Shown piece after piece: positions 18,473-59,403 of a stretch of 64,000 nucleotides of DNA (position 1 is its first letter; every line of letters begins with the position of its first letter). Made by a program: the position numbers and the translations under genes. The DNA is from Zonotrichia leucophrys gambelii. Taxonomy: Eukaryota > Chordata > Aves > Passeriformes > Passerellidae. The notes below the pieces were generated by a model, which did no database searches, was not told the DNA's origin, and saw nothing but the letters and a program-made list of their open reading frames with translations. The stretch covers positions 5,983,001 through 6,047,000 of the forward strand of contig NC_088186.1 in the NCBI RefSeq assembly GCF_028769735.1. Reading direction: 5' to 3'.

Positions 18473-21332
18473 TCAGTCTGATTTCTTGGCGGGTTTCCTG
18501 CTCTTCCACGTGACAAACATTATAAAAACACCTGCCAAGACAGAGAGAACTGATTCAGGTAGGAAACTTTTAATTCCACACCACCTGCCAATGAGAAACA
18601 GAATCTCAACAGAGAGAGCAAGAAAATTCTGCTGTCCAGAGGCTCAAACAGCCAAAAACCACACACAAACACAGCCCCCGTGCCAGGCTAAGCTGCAACA
18701 GTAACCACAGAGAGTGCTGTGAGTGTCACACATTAACTAAACCCCAGCAACCTTCTTCTCTCGTCCTAATTTAGAAGTTTCTAATTAGAAGCACAGAAAC
18801 AACTCTCACCTATAAATAGCAGCAGCAGCAGCCCGGCTGCCACGGGGATGATAACTGCGTATTCCCGAGGCAGGAAGAACTGGTGGATCCCATGGTCGCT
18901 GTCCATGAAGGGCTGCAGGGACACACAGGGGGTCAGCAGGTGCCCACAACACCTCCAGGGCAGCCTCGAGGGTTTGGGACAAACATGGGAATGTCTGGGG
19001 TGAGATGGCTGAAAAAGGTGCCCAGACCTGCAGGGGGCACGGCCACAGAGACAAGAGGGGGTGGGCAGTGAAGGTTTGGGGGTCAGGGGACAATGAGGGG
19101 CACTCTGGGGCTGGCACCGGGTCCCACAGCCCCGGGGGTTTGGGGTGGGCAGAGCTGCTGGTGCAGAACAGCAAATCCCTGTCCCTCTGCAGAAGGGAGC
19201 AGCTGGCACCAGCTCTGCTCCAGGTTATCCCAGCAGGATCCCCGTGCTGAGGCCGTGGAAGGCTCTGGACACCAGGGAGCACTGTGAGGATGGGAATAAT
19301 CCTGCAGATCTGGGAATGCTGTGAGGATGGGAATAATCCTACAGATCTGGGAGCACTGTGAGGATGGGAATAATCCTACAGATCTGGGAGCGCTGGGAGG
19401 ATGGGAATAATCCTACAGATCTGGGAGCGCTGGGAGGATGGGAATAATCCTACAGCTCTGGGAATGCTGTGAGGATGGGAATAATCCTACAGATCTGGGA
19501 GCGCTGGGAGGATGGGAATAATCCTACAGATCTGGGAGCACTGTGAGGATGGGAATAATCCTACAGCTCTGGGAGCACTGTGAGGATGGGAATAATCCTA
19601 CAGATCTGGGAATGCTGTGAGGATGGGAATAATCCTACAGCTCTGGGAATGCTGTGAGGATGGGAATAATCCTACAGATCTGGGAGCGCTGGGAGGATGG
19701 GAATAATCCTACAGATCTGGGAGCGCTGGGAGGATGGGAATGATCCTGCAGATCTGGGAGCACTGTGAGGATGTGAGGATGGGAATAATCCTACAGCTCT
19801 GGGAGCACCGTGAGGCTGGGAATGCTCCGACAGCTCTGGGAAAGCCGGGAGCACAGACAAGGATTGGGAGCACAGACATGGATCAGGAGCACAGACACAG
19901 ATCAGGCAGCAGAGTGAGCGATGCAAGAGGGGAATTCAAACCCCCTGGAGTTGGAGGGGAAGCTGGTGGGAGTTCAGACATCAGTCCAAGGCTGAACCTG
20001 GCCTCTCGGACCCGGAAAGCTCATGGGGAGAAGTTTCTTTCCAGGGAGAAAATCACCAGTGAGCTCAGCTGATGTGTCCCCAGAAATGGGCAGCCTCACT
20101 TTCCCAGAGCCCTGCATTCCCTAAACTCTTGTCCTCCCGACCAGATTTGTTAAGATTTGTCTCTTCCTATGTCTCCCTCTGTCATCTTCCACCAGAACCA
20201 GGAATCTGGGGGATGTGAACATTGATGACTACACCTCCATCAGGGCCAGGCTTCAGCTCTTCCCAGTGGCTCCTCCAGCCCTGGCCTTGGAAGAGCAGGT
20301 GGGCACCACAATCAATGTTTGGTCCTGCCCAGGCAAGGCCAGGAACACCCAGATGGGACAAGGACAGTGCAAGCACACAGAGGAAGATCTGCCTTGACAT
20401 TTTTACCCCAGAAGTCAAAAGTCTTTTGGGCACACAGCCACATCATCGCCTGAACAAAGGGCGGGGAAACACCTGAGAATGGAATGACTGGGGTTATATT
20501 GGCCAGAGGAGCCGCGTACCAGAACGATGATCCAGAGGGTGTAGTAAACAAAGAGGACGAGGCTGAAGGCGACCAAGCCAAACCCAACCAGCTGGTCCGT
20601 CGCTGTGGCCTGCAAGGGAGAGACAGAGCGGGATCACCACGCTGGGGCCCCAGCGGATCAGGGCTCTGTGGCTGGGAGTGTGACCGGGGACAGGGGCACG
20701 GCCAGGGATGATGTACCAGGGGCAGCTGTGCCCTGTCACACACACATTTTATGAAAAATCCTTTCCTTAGGGTTTTTTCTCCTGAGGAGCTGAGAGGCCT
20801 CAGGAACAAAATGTAAACAATGATTATCTGCTGCTGTGGAATGCAACAGGTGCATCTGTGATTGGTCTCATGTGGTTGTTTCTAATTAATGGCCAATCAC
20901 AGTCCAGCTGTCCGGACTGTCTCGGTCAATCACAAGCCTTTGTTATAATTCTTTTTCTATTCTTAGCCAGCCTTCTGATGAAATCCTTTCTTCTATTCTT
21001 TTAGTATAGTTTTACTATAATATATATATCATAAAATAATAAATCAAGCCTTCTGAAACATGGAGTCAGATCCTTATCTCTTCCCTCATCCTAAGACGCC
21101 TGCGATCACCGTCACAGCTCCCTGAGCCGGCTCATACACCGCATCCCGGGGGCCGCTCCCGGGCGGCGGCCGGGCCCGGTCTCTCCAGTCAGGGAGCCTG
21201 GCCAAGGCTCCGGGCCGCGATTCGGCCCAAGCCCCCCGTGCCGAGCAGGGGGCGAGCACGGACCGGACCGGACCGACCCTCCCTCCCCGCCGCGGGGTCC
21301 CGCTCGCTCCGGGCCGGGCCCGCACTCACCAT
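18473..21332 (-). CDS. DPM2: Dolichol-phosphate mannosyltransferase subunit 2
   Basis: Four coding exons, 21332-21330, 20609-20520, 18912-18810 and 18531-18473 (stop TGA), join in frame to give 84 aa, exactly the human length. DPM2 is the small ER-membrane regulatory subunit of dolichol-phosphate-mannose synthase. It stabilises DPM1/DPM3 and also associates with the GPI-GlcNAc transferase. Two hydrophobic helices are visible, at about residues 8-31 ([20 protein letters not shown]) and 51-73 ([17 protein letters not shown]). Between them is the conserved FLPREYA loop, and the lysine-rich tail ends [10 protein letters not shown], an ER-retrieval-like sequence. The first exon contributes only the ATG, immediately followed by GTGAGT, so the second codon begins exon 2. 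Intron 1 holds an LTR and intron 2 a large minisatellite. Some ESTs could retain an unspliced frame after exon 2, which begins with other residues, but the spliced protein matches the family perfectly. Confidence 0.95.
19281..19850. repeat. 37-bp minisatellite in DPM2 intron 2, about 15 copies
   Basis: The unit is close to ggatgggaataatcctac followed by agatctgggagcgctggga, 36-38 bases long. I count 14 clear copies, with repeats of gggaataatcct starting near 19290, 19328, 19364, 19401 and so on, plus a decayed one at the right end. Variants (agatct/agctct, gcgctggga/gcactgtga/atgctgtga) recur in mixed order, which suggests unequal exchange. There are no spacers, so it is not a CRISPR array. 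Confidence 0.95.
20734..21116 (+). mobile_element. Solo LTR (avian ERV, ERVK-like) in DPM2 intron 1
   Basis: The element starts TGTCACAC and ends CGTCACA. It carries a TATA-like AT run at about 21018-21031 and AATAAA at about 21041, in LTR order on the plus strand, antisense to DPM2. A diverged sister copy in the opposite orientation lies at about 59064-59403. Long shared words include gaaatcctttcttctatt and ccttctgaaacatggagtca. No clear target-site duplication is visible. It occupies over half of DPM2 intron 1 and ends about 215 bases from the DPM2 start codon. No internal retroviral genes are present. Confidence 0.8.
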
Positions 21333-21450
21333 GGCGCCCCGGCCTCCTCCCCGCCGGTCCCGCCTTTCCGGCGCGGCAGCCAATCAGCGAGCGGTGCGCC
21401 AATCCCGCCCCAAGAGCGGCCAATCAGCGGCGGCGGTGGGCGGGGCGCGC
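21333..21450 (-). promoter_or_regulatory. DPM2: DPM2 promoter with three CCAAT boxes and a GC box
   Basis: CCAAT occurs at 21380-21384, 21399-21403 and 21420-21424 (plus strand), at 19-21 base spacing. Two of them sit in the full gccaatcag NF-Y context. A GC box, gggcggggc, follows at about 21439. There is no TATA box. The start site should lie between about 21335 and 21375, giving a very short 5' UTR before the ATG-only exon. Confidence 0.65.
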
Positions 21451-21865
21451 ACCAGGCCCCGCCCCGAGCTCCGTCACCTCCCGGGGCCGCGAAAGGGCGG
21501 GAGCGGAACGGGACCGCGACAGAGAGAGCGGCGGGGACGGGACGGGACCGGGGCGGAGAGGATGGTCCGGGGAACGCGGGAGAGAAGCGCTCAGCACCCC
21601 GTTAACGGAGGGCTCTTTGTCTCAGCCGCAGGCCCGCGAACCTTGTCACCGCTCCGAGCTCCTGCTGCTCCCGGTGCCGTTGCCTTCACCCGCGGACCGG
21701 GCACTCTGTTTGCATCCAGCACCCGTGCCCGGACCTGGGGTGGTGATGGATCCTGACACCAGCCCCAGCCATCCTGACATCCCAACCCCAAACTATTTAG
21801 GTCAAGCATGCCTCACTCACCCCACAGCATTTAAAACAAGAAACAGAGCAAGAAGAATCAGTGTG
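21451..21865. other. Spacer between DPM2 promoter and FAM102A 3' end
   Basis: CpG-rich at the left (DPM2 island), then plain sequence. No gene is seen. It marks the change from GC-rich, gene-dense DNA to AT-richer DNA. Confidence 0.6.
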
Positions 21866-21881
21866 AAGTACCAAAAAAACC

Positions 21882-21887
21882 TTTATT
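21882..21887 (-). terminator. FAM102A: FAM102A polyadenylation signal AATAAA
   Basis: AATAAA on the minus strand lies in an AT-rich setting (aaaaaaggtttttttggta-type flank on the transcript), about 550 bases short of the DPM2 start codon. Confidence 0.55.
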
Positions 21888-24800
21888 TTTCCCCCAAACC
21901 ATAACAACATTTGACATTATACTGATTTCCTCATATATTTGTTATTTCTCTACATTAGGAACCAGATACAGAAAATACAAACACGATCTGTTGAATCAAA
22001 GACGGCACAGCATTCCGTTAGAAAAAGAAACAAAAAAACTAGAGGAGCAAGATAGAAATGGTGAAAAATAGTCATTCCCTCCAGCCCAAACTTTCCAAGA
22101 ATCATCATCAAAATAGAGCAGTGGAAGTAGCTTCTCTTTCTAAACGCACTTCTGCTTTAAGACAAAAGTTAGATTTATCTTTAGATTTTTCAAAGTAAAA
22201 AAATGTTAAACTATCTTTCAAGCAATTTTGGAAGTTTGCATAGACCCATTCCCTTTCCAAAAATATCAGCCATCTCTCTATAGAATCTGATACAAATCGA
22301 GTGCGCCTCAGCCGAAGGTCACCAAGCTCAATTCACTTTCAAGAAAATAAAACATGATCTCCCCTTCCCCTCCCTCCCCCCACAAAAATACGGGCTCTAC
22401 CATTATTCCACGTGTTTGAGGCAAGTTCCCAGGCTCATCCCTCGCTCAGAGCTTCATCCCAAAATTCCTTTTCATTTCCCAGGTTTCCAGTCCTGCTGCT
22501 CCGCGGGCAGCGGGATGGGGGGCGCAGGGAGGGGGCTGATGGACACAGCTCTCAGCAGGGAGGTGGGGGGAATTCTGCACTCATCAATCCCTCCCCACAG
22601 CCAGGGAAAGTGGCTTCTCAAGGACAAACACCTGCAACCAGGCAGAGTTTGTAGGAACTTGTCCCTGGGGACTGGCCTTGTCCAAAGGGCGCGGTCACCA
22701 GAGCAAGAGCTCAGCTAGAGACCAGGAGGGGCAGCAGGGAGGGGCAGGAGGGGTCCAGGGGGGGCTGCAGCCCCAGGTAAGGCAGCCAGGAGGGCAGGGG
22801 AGCCCCTCACCAGGAGGGGTTTCACTGTGGTGCTCTAGCGTACCTGGAGTGAGGTTTTCCCAGAGGTTCCTGGCAGCAGCGCAGAGACCAGCTGCGCTGC
22901 CACCCGCTTAAAAAGAAACAGCAACGACAAAATAAATAAAAAAGTCAACCCCCTCCTATTCAGATGAGAATGAAATACTATTTCTTCAGGCCTCCACCTG
23001 GTTTGGAACCCTCTAAAAACTGAAGCAAACGTTTAAAAGGGCTTGTTAACCTGTCTGCAGGGGGCAAAGTGATGTGGCAATGAGGGGAGGGAGAAATCAC
23101 ACGCCTGCTGCCCATCACTCCAAGGGTCAGAACAGCACGAGGCCCCCATTTAAAGTGCTGACCATGCAAAAGATGATGATGAGGGAGCAACATCCTTCTC
23201 CTCCCTTTTCCCATCACAATTTCCAACTGAAATCCATCTCCTTCACCAAGAAATGACTAAGCCTATTCTTCTGGACACTCAGTTTTATATTGGTTTTAAA
23301 AAAAGAAAAGAAGTTAGTAAAAAAGTTACACTGAATTTCCTAACGCTTTGCAATGTGCTTCCACCAACTAAAGGTCTGGAAACCAGGAGCAGAGCTCACA
23401 TGTTTTGCCTGATCCCAAGACTGAAGCAGAGAGCCAGCTCTGCTCTCCAGGGCCAGCCAGGCATGAGCAGCTCTGCTCGTCAGCATCAGAGACCCAGGGG
23501 ATGCAGAGTCTTGCCAATAAGGTTCTTTTACTTGTTTAAGCCACCTCTGAATCCCCTGAGAAGGGGAACAATGTGGGGAAGAACATTCCCCCCCTAAGCC
23601 CCCCCTGAAATAAAATATCAATGAAACAATGCAGTCAAAAAAAAAAAAAAAAACACCAGCCTGCTGGGTTTGTATAAAAAAAAAATTCCATAAACTTCAC
23701 AACAAAAAAGAAAAACCCAAAGGAAACTAGCCAGCGGTTTGGGTCTGGAAACTGATTCACTTCTTAAATGTTCAAAGTACAACAAGGAGCAGGCAGCAGG
23801 GATGCCACAAGGAAAAAAGTGCTCGTGAGATGCAGCTTCCTGAGGCAGCAGTGAGTGTGTGGGACCAGGACCCCACAGGCACCACCTCGGGTGCTGCCCA
23901 GGGACTGCTGGGCACTGCTTGTGCTGGAGCTCTGCACGGGATCTACAAACAGGAACAGACTGCTCCAGCTCCCCCAGCCGTGCTGCACAAGGCTGGATGA
24001 CCAGGACTACTTACTGAAAACCAGGGGCAGGAGAGCTAAAAAGCCACACAAAGATCAGAATCTGTGGAGGGACTAATGTGGAGACAAGGAGGAAATTCCC
24101 TATGGGACACAGTTATCAGAAATGCAAGCAGTGATGTGCCAAGCCACTGGAGAGAAGCCAAAGCCACGCCCAGCTTGGCCACAGTGATGGGATGGAGCAG
24201 GCTGTGCCTCTGCCAGCCTGGGAAGAAGAGACCAGTGCTCTCAAAAGCTCAACTGCTTCTCTTGCTTTGCTGGGAAGATATTCCTCCTCTGTCCCAGTGA
24301 TTTCTTGACATGCCAAGCTGCCAGTGCCTCAGAGCAGCCCAGTCTGGAATGCCCTGGGATCCCAACTGCTCTGACAGTGACTGCCATTGTTCCTCATGGG
24401 AACAGAAGCAAAGCAGCAAAATGAGCTGGGTTTTAGCCTCTTTCCTGGCTTATGCTTGCTCCTTTCAAGTCCTGGTTGGATCTGATTTCCTGAGGGGCTT
24501 TGTTGGCCCCTGGGGAGCAGCCAGAGTTGCTCTCAGCCCTGCAGGGCCATGCACAGAGAGGCAGAGCAGCCCCTGCTGCCCGAGCCTCCTCCTGCCCTCA
24601 CCCTGACCTGAGCACACGGTCAGGCCAGGCCTGGCTCTCTGGCACTGCCCCAGGGAGACAGAAAGACAAACAGTTCTGTCCTTCCTGCAGCCACGTGGCA
24701 CCCCAGGAACAGGGCAGGATGCTCAGCAGCCTGCAAGTGAGTGCCAAACCTACCCAGGCTGAATGAAGAAGAGATCACCATTAAAAAAAAACCTAGCAAG

Positions 24801-25958
24801 TGTGAAAGAGCTTTTGTTCTAGACAGTCTCAAAAAGATCCAACACTTTTCCCCTATGTTAAACCAAACCAAGGTGTTGTCTGTATCCCCTTTTTACCCTA
24901 ATTCAAATTTAATTCCCTTTGAAGGGAAAGGGTGGAAAAGATGCATATCCTATATGTGGTCTGTCCAAACACAGAAAGAAGCCTCTTGACTCCAAGAGAG
25001 AAACCATCAAAACAGAGTAAGCAACTGTATAGTTCTACCACACTGCTGAGCACCCTCCCCATGCAGCATCCTTAGCCAGAAGGGTAAAAAAAAAAAAGCT
25101 AAATCAAGGCCCTTTCATTCCTTGTTTCTCATTCTGCCAGATTCCCTTTTCCAGCAGCTCATCTGCATGCATTCTGGCCAAAGAGACCACAGTTAATGCT
25201 TTTTTTTTTTCCTCCTTTAAAAGAGGCTTTACAATAACTCAGAATTTGAACAACGTGATCAGTTAACAAGCCTTTCCTTGCTGAGCAGTGAGTGTGTGCC
25301 TGAACACACAGCCACAAGTGCCAGAGGGGAGCCAGGTCCTGCAGAGGGCATGGCTGCCACAGAACACTGGCAAAAGAGGAATGGGCAGCACACAGAAATA
25401 GCTTATCAGCTGAGGGGCTCTGTAAGGGAGGGCTGCAAGCACAGCCTGCCCAGATCCTCGCTGGAAATTCAGCTGCCAGGAGAGATCTCCAAGTGGGAGC
25501 TGAAAGGGATGCAGATCTCTGCCACACACTGCAGGGAAAAGTGTCAAACAACTGCAGAAACCAAACCCAAAGAAGAGCAATTGAAAGATAACCAGAGAAC
25601 AGTTTGAAGCCTTGTCACAAGAGTTCACTCACCACAGAGCAGGTCAGATCAGCTGCTGTGGCTAATGCAGCAGCAAACACCCCTTCTACCCTTGAAGGCA
25701 GAGACAGTGGCTTCTCCCCAGCCCCAAGAGGAACCAGCACAGGCACAGATCTCTGCTGACAGGATAAGAAAGGCCAAGCAACACCAAATCCCTTACTGGC
25801 ACAGGCCAAGAGAGGCAATTGACATCACCACCTCAACAGAGACACCACTGCAGTCAACTGCATCCAGCTCTGGCCCAAGGAAAAGCTGTCAGACGAGATT
25901 CTTTTCACAGTCCAAGAAGGGCAGTTCCCTTCCTGAGCCAATGAAACAAGGAAAAAAA

Positions 25959-25983
25959 GCAAAAAAAAAAAAAAAAAAAAAAA
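25959..25983. repeat. Poly(A) tract, about 23-25 bases
   Basis: The plus-strand A run is followed by gaaagag. It lies within the probable FAM102A 3' UTR, where the transcript would carry a U run. Confidence 0.9.
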
Positions 25984-26863
25984 GAAAGAGGCTTTGTATT
26001 CCAAGCTCCAACAGGACTATTTGCTGAATCAGTCCAGCAAACACAGATTAAACTCCTGGAATAGTGAGTAGAAGCCTCCTCCAGGTAAAATCTATAAGCT
26101 CTAAAGTGCTCCTGCTAATGCTAGTTGATGAACACCCCCTTCCATGCCCAGCAGTGGAAGGGCTGCTGCAGTCAGTGGTGTGATGAGCACTCACATTGAA
26201 CCGTTCACCAACTCCCAGCTGGATTGCAGTAGAGTTTTCTGAAATGCACTTTTGGGAAGTATTTCCTATGAGAAGATGTTGTTTGGGGATGTGAGGATAG
26301 GAAGGTGAAGTGTACACCACAGCATACATTGTTCAGTAAAACCATTGCCTTGGGAGGTGATGTTCCCTTGCAGAGTCAATGGAATAAAGCATCCTGCAAG
26401 TGGCCATGTCACCATGTCCCCAACAAGCAGCTCTGGGTTTGGTTAGAATGGTTTCCCCCACCCCCAGTGGTTTGAAGAGTTCACAGTGGTATAACCCAAA
26501 GTTTTGGGGAGACAGAAACTGAGACGTCCCCTGCTGCAAGTGAATGGGTGGAATGAGGGATGCAGATGAGCAACATCCTCTGGGACTAGCCCAAGGATAA
26601 ATCCCACAGACACCTCGTGTCTGAGCAGGAGCAGGGGAAGGCATGCACTGGGAGGACCAGGAAGCAGAGAAGGACAATGCCAATGCAGGGAAAGTGCATG
26701 TTCTGGAGTGGTCTCGGAGTCGTTCTGCAGTGCAAACGTACGGGGAGGGGTGTGGAGAAATCCCTTCTGGAATGCTGCATGAAGAGAGGTAAAGGTTGGC
26801 ATCCAGGTGGCAGCAGACTGGGTAGGGGGCCTGTGTCCAGCAGCTCTACCCTGTTCTTCACAT

Positions 26864-56428
<29,565 letters not shown>

Positions 56429-57654
56429 TCAGTTACAACGAGGGCCCAGCCTCAAACTCACGATTCTCTTCTCTTTGGTGGTCGGATCTGGCTGTGGGAT
56501 CATCGCCACGGCAGGCTTCAGGTGAGCAGGAAGAGGTCAGATTAAATCTCTGCAACATCTCCAAGTGAAAAGGGAGGGAGGGAAGCTGGGTCTCAGCTCC
56601 AGACCAGCAGGAGCTGTCCCAGTTAGAGGCTGCAGTGCTCTGTCTTCAGCACAGCCCCTCCTGAAAGCATCTCTTGTGAGAAGTCATCTCAAGTCCCAGA
56701 AGAGGCCTTAAGTCTTTGGGCAGCACGTTCAAAGAGCTTCCAGTCTCTATCTCTTGTGCAACTCTTTGATACAGGTCTTTGGGTCAGCCTTTGGGAGGGA
56801 AATGAGTAAATTAGTTCCAGCCAGTCTCGGACTCCTCCTCCTGCTCTAAAACCTGTTTGGATAGGTAATATTCAGTCCAGACTCATTCCAGTCTGAAGAG
56901 GTATGGCCCCAATTAGCCCAGCCCCAACATCCTCTTTCCCCTTTTTGCCTAGGGCAAGCTTCACTGTTGTCATCCCCCCTTGTAATTTCTGTTTTGCAAA
57001 GCAGCTAATAAAAATTTGCTCTATTTTCAGTCATCATATTTAGAAGCAGTTTACAGCGCAAGATCATTCTAATGTGCAGACTAACAAGAGGAAGGAAAAG
57101 CCGTCTCAAGAAATGCAAAATATGTTTCTTTCCTGCATTTCCAACCAGCCCTAAGTGTTAGCACCTGTATCTTATAAATGGAGAAAGCAGCAGAGAGGGG
57201 GGAAAAAAACAAGCAGGCTGCTCCAGATTACACAGCATAACAACCGAATCAGGTCATCTGGCTGTCCAATGGCCAGGCCCACCGGGAACGCTGCCTTCAC
57301 CGGCGCTGCACAGTTCAGATCTGGGGCTGCAGACAGCGATTTCGTTACACATTTACAAAACACCTAAACCAGGGAGGCAGGAGCTGATTAACATCTCAAA
57401 GGGACAAGGTTATGAACACCGGGCAGTAAACAATCCTCACTGACTCCGGGAGCTGCCTGCGTGGCTGGGTGGGTGACCAGAGACCCTCTCCCGCCCCGTG
57501 GCTCTGCCAGGGCCCGGGCACCTCGGAGCAGAGAGGGCAGACAGGTCAATGCTCCACACCACGAGCAGCACCTGTGCCAAGCTGCTGCCAGGTCTCAGCT
57601 CTGGCTACTGTGAGGTCACAGCCTGTCCCCTGGCACTCCGGGGGCACACACTGA

Positions 57655-58085
57655 ATGGTATTCAGGGGCCAGCTCCCTGTCCCAGCCGGGCGCTGAGCTG
57701 TGCCCCGGTCCCAGCTCCCTGTCCAAGCTGTGCACTGAGCTGTGCTCCGGTCCAAGCCGGGCACTGAGCTATGCCCTGGTCCAAGCTCTCTGTCTGAGCC
57801 GTGCCCAGGTCCCAGTTCTCTGTCTGAGCCGGGCACTGAGCCGTGCCCCCGTCCCAGCCCGGCAATAAGCTGTGCTCCGGTCCCAGCTCTCTGAGCCGGG
57901 CACCGAGCCGTGCCCAGATCTTAGCCCACGTCTCGGCCCTCCGAACCCCCGACTGCCCTGCAGCTCGGACCCAGGGGCCAAGCACCGAGCCGTGCCGGCG
58001 CCGCAGCCCCGCTCCGGTCCCCCAGCCCAAGCACCGAGCTACAGCCCGGGCTCAGCACCCTCCCAGTCCGTGCACTGAGCTGCAG
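57655..58085. repeat. Degenerate GC-rich minisatellite beside FAM102A exon 1
   Basis: About ten imperfect copies of a 30-45 base unit are built from gtcccagctc, cctgtccaagc, gagccgggcac and tgagctgtgcc words. The unit length varies. It ends about 85 bases from the exon 1 donor, in the presumed intron. Confidence 0.8.
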
Positions 58086-58168
58086 CCCGATCTCACCCCT
58101 CTCCCGGCCCCCCATCACCGGCTGCCTTGCGGAAGGTCTCAGCCCGCTTCCCAGCGCCCTCCACTGAC

Positions 58169-58545
58169 CTGCGGCGCGGTCCCGGCCCGGTGCCCGCCCG
58201 GCCCTGCCCGCTCCTCCAGCCCGCTCCTCGCACGGCGGCCGCCGCTCCCCGACACGGCCGCCTCTGCCCGCGCTACGCCAACTGCGGCCGCTACGCCGAT
58301 AGCGCAGGCGGTGCGCGGGGAACGCGCGGAGAGAGCGGCGCCCCCGCGCTTCTGGAATACCGACGGCACGTAACACCCGCCCTCCCCCGAGACGAGAAAA
58401 CGCGAGCGGCGCCGCCCAATTGGACAGCAGCAAGGAGGCGGGCTGAGCACTGCGAGGCAGTGATTGGTTATTCCGGCAGGAGGCGGGGAAAAGAGTGCGA
58501 GGATTGGAGGAAAGGGCTGTCGGATTGGATAAGCCCCGCCCCCTG
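58169..58545 (-). promoter_or_regulatory. FAM102A: FAM102A CpG promoter and probable noncoding first exon, four CCAAT boxes
   Basis: A strong minus-strand donor, CGCCGCAG|GTCAGT, ends an exon at 58169. Upstream, CCAAT boxes on the minus strand (plus ATTGG) lie at 58419-58423, 58463-58467, 58503-58507 and 58524-58528, with a GC box near 58534-58542. There is no TATA box. A start near 58,350-58,400 is implied. That this exon splices to the ATG exon at 56.3 kb is inferred, because the acceptor there is not obvious. Confidence 0.5.
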
Positions 58546-58712
58546 CCTGAGGGGGTGGGCGGGAAGCGGGGTCCTCGGTGTCCCCTCAGCGGGAGTTGGG
58601 GCGCTGGGTTTCCCGGTCCACACGGTGTCTTGGAGCTCCTGTGCTGGCACAGACCTGCGGTTAGGGTGTCCCTGCCTCGGCCGAGATGATGGCAGAGTCA
58701 TCTCTGGCTTCT

Positions 58713-59061
58713 GGAAGTGGGTCCAGCGGAGGGCAGTGAGGATGACTGGGGAACTGGAGCATCTCTGCTATGAGGAAAGGCTGAGGGAGGTGGGCCTATT
58801 TAGCCTCGAGAAGAGATAACTGAGAGGAGACCTCATTAATGTGTATAATTACCTAAAGTGGAGTGCCCAGAGGATGAAGCTTGGCTCAGCTCAGTGGTGC
58901 CAACCACAAGGACAACAGGCAATAGGCAGAAAGCGATGCCTAGGAAGTTTTACCTGAACATAAGGAAGAACTTCTTTTCTGTGCAGTGATTTCTCACTGG
59001 CTCGGTGAGGTTGTGGAGTCTCCCTCACTGGAGATATTCCAGAAATGTCTGGACACGGTCC
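58713..59061 (+). mobile_element. CR1 LINE, 3' portion (left part)
   Basis: The sequence matches the avian CR1 3' end as I know it: gaactggagcatctctgc, tatgaggaaaggctgaggg, tttagcctcgagaagaga, gaggagacctcattaatg, aaggaagaacttcttttctg, gtggagtctccctcactgga. It stops at ctggacacggtcctg, where an LTR interrupts it. The remaining 3' end resumes at 59404. Confidence 0.9.
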
Positions 59062-59403
59062 TGAAGTGGAAGAGATGAGAATCTTGACTCCATGTTTCAG
59101 AAGGCTGATTTATTATTTTATGATATATTAAAAGAAAATTATATACTAAAACTATACTAAAATAATAGAAGAAAGGATTTCATCAGAAGGATTGAAAGGA
59201 ATGGTAATAAAATCTTGTGACTGGTCCCAGCCTCGACACAGGTGGCTGTCATTGTTCATCAAGTAAAAACAATTTCACATGCTGGATAAACAATTCTCCA
59301 AATCACATTCCAAAGCAGCAAAACATGGAGAAGCTGAAGCTTCTCATCTTCTCAGGAGAAAAGATCCTGGCAAAAGGATTTTTCATAAAATATGTCTGTG
59401 GCA
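59062..59403 (-). mobile_element. Solo LTR, sister of the 20.7 kb copy, nested in CR1
   Basis: Read on the minus strand, it begins TGCCACAGACATATTTTATG and carries TTTAGTATAGTTTTAGTATA and AATAATAAATCAGCCTTC. It thus parallels the element at 20734-21116 along nearly its whole length, with several indels. Its 3' end (left boundary) is approximate, and the terminal bases seen in the first copy are missing or diverged. Confidence 0.8.

Larger units (their letters stand above)
21870..26863 (-). other. FAM102A: Probable FAM102A 3' UTR (about 5 kb)
   Basis: After the FAM102A stop at 26864, no further family exon appears. The first convincing terminal signal is AATAAA at 21887-21882, giving a long single-exon 3' UTR. 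It contains homopolymer runs, notably plus-strand A runs at about 23638-23654 and 25959-25983. An earlier, non-canonical end is possible. Confidence 0.55.

Noticed and set aside
19281..19850. CRISPR-like repeated array
   Set aside because: The 37-bp units are directly contiguous without unique spacers, in a vertebrate intron. It is a minisatellite.
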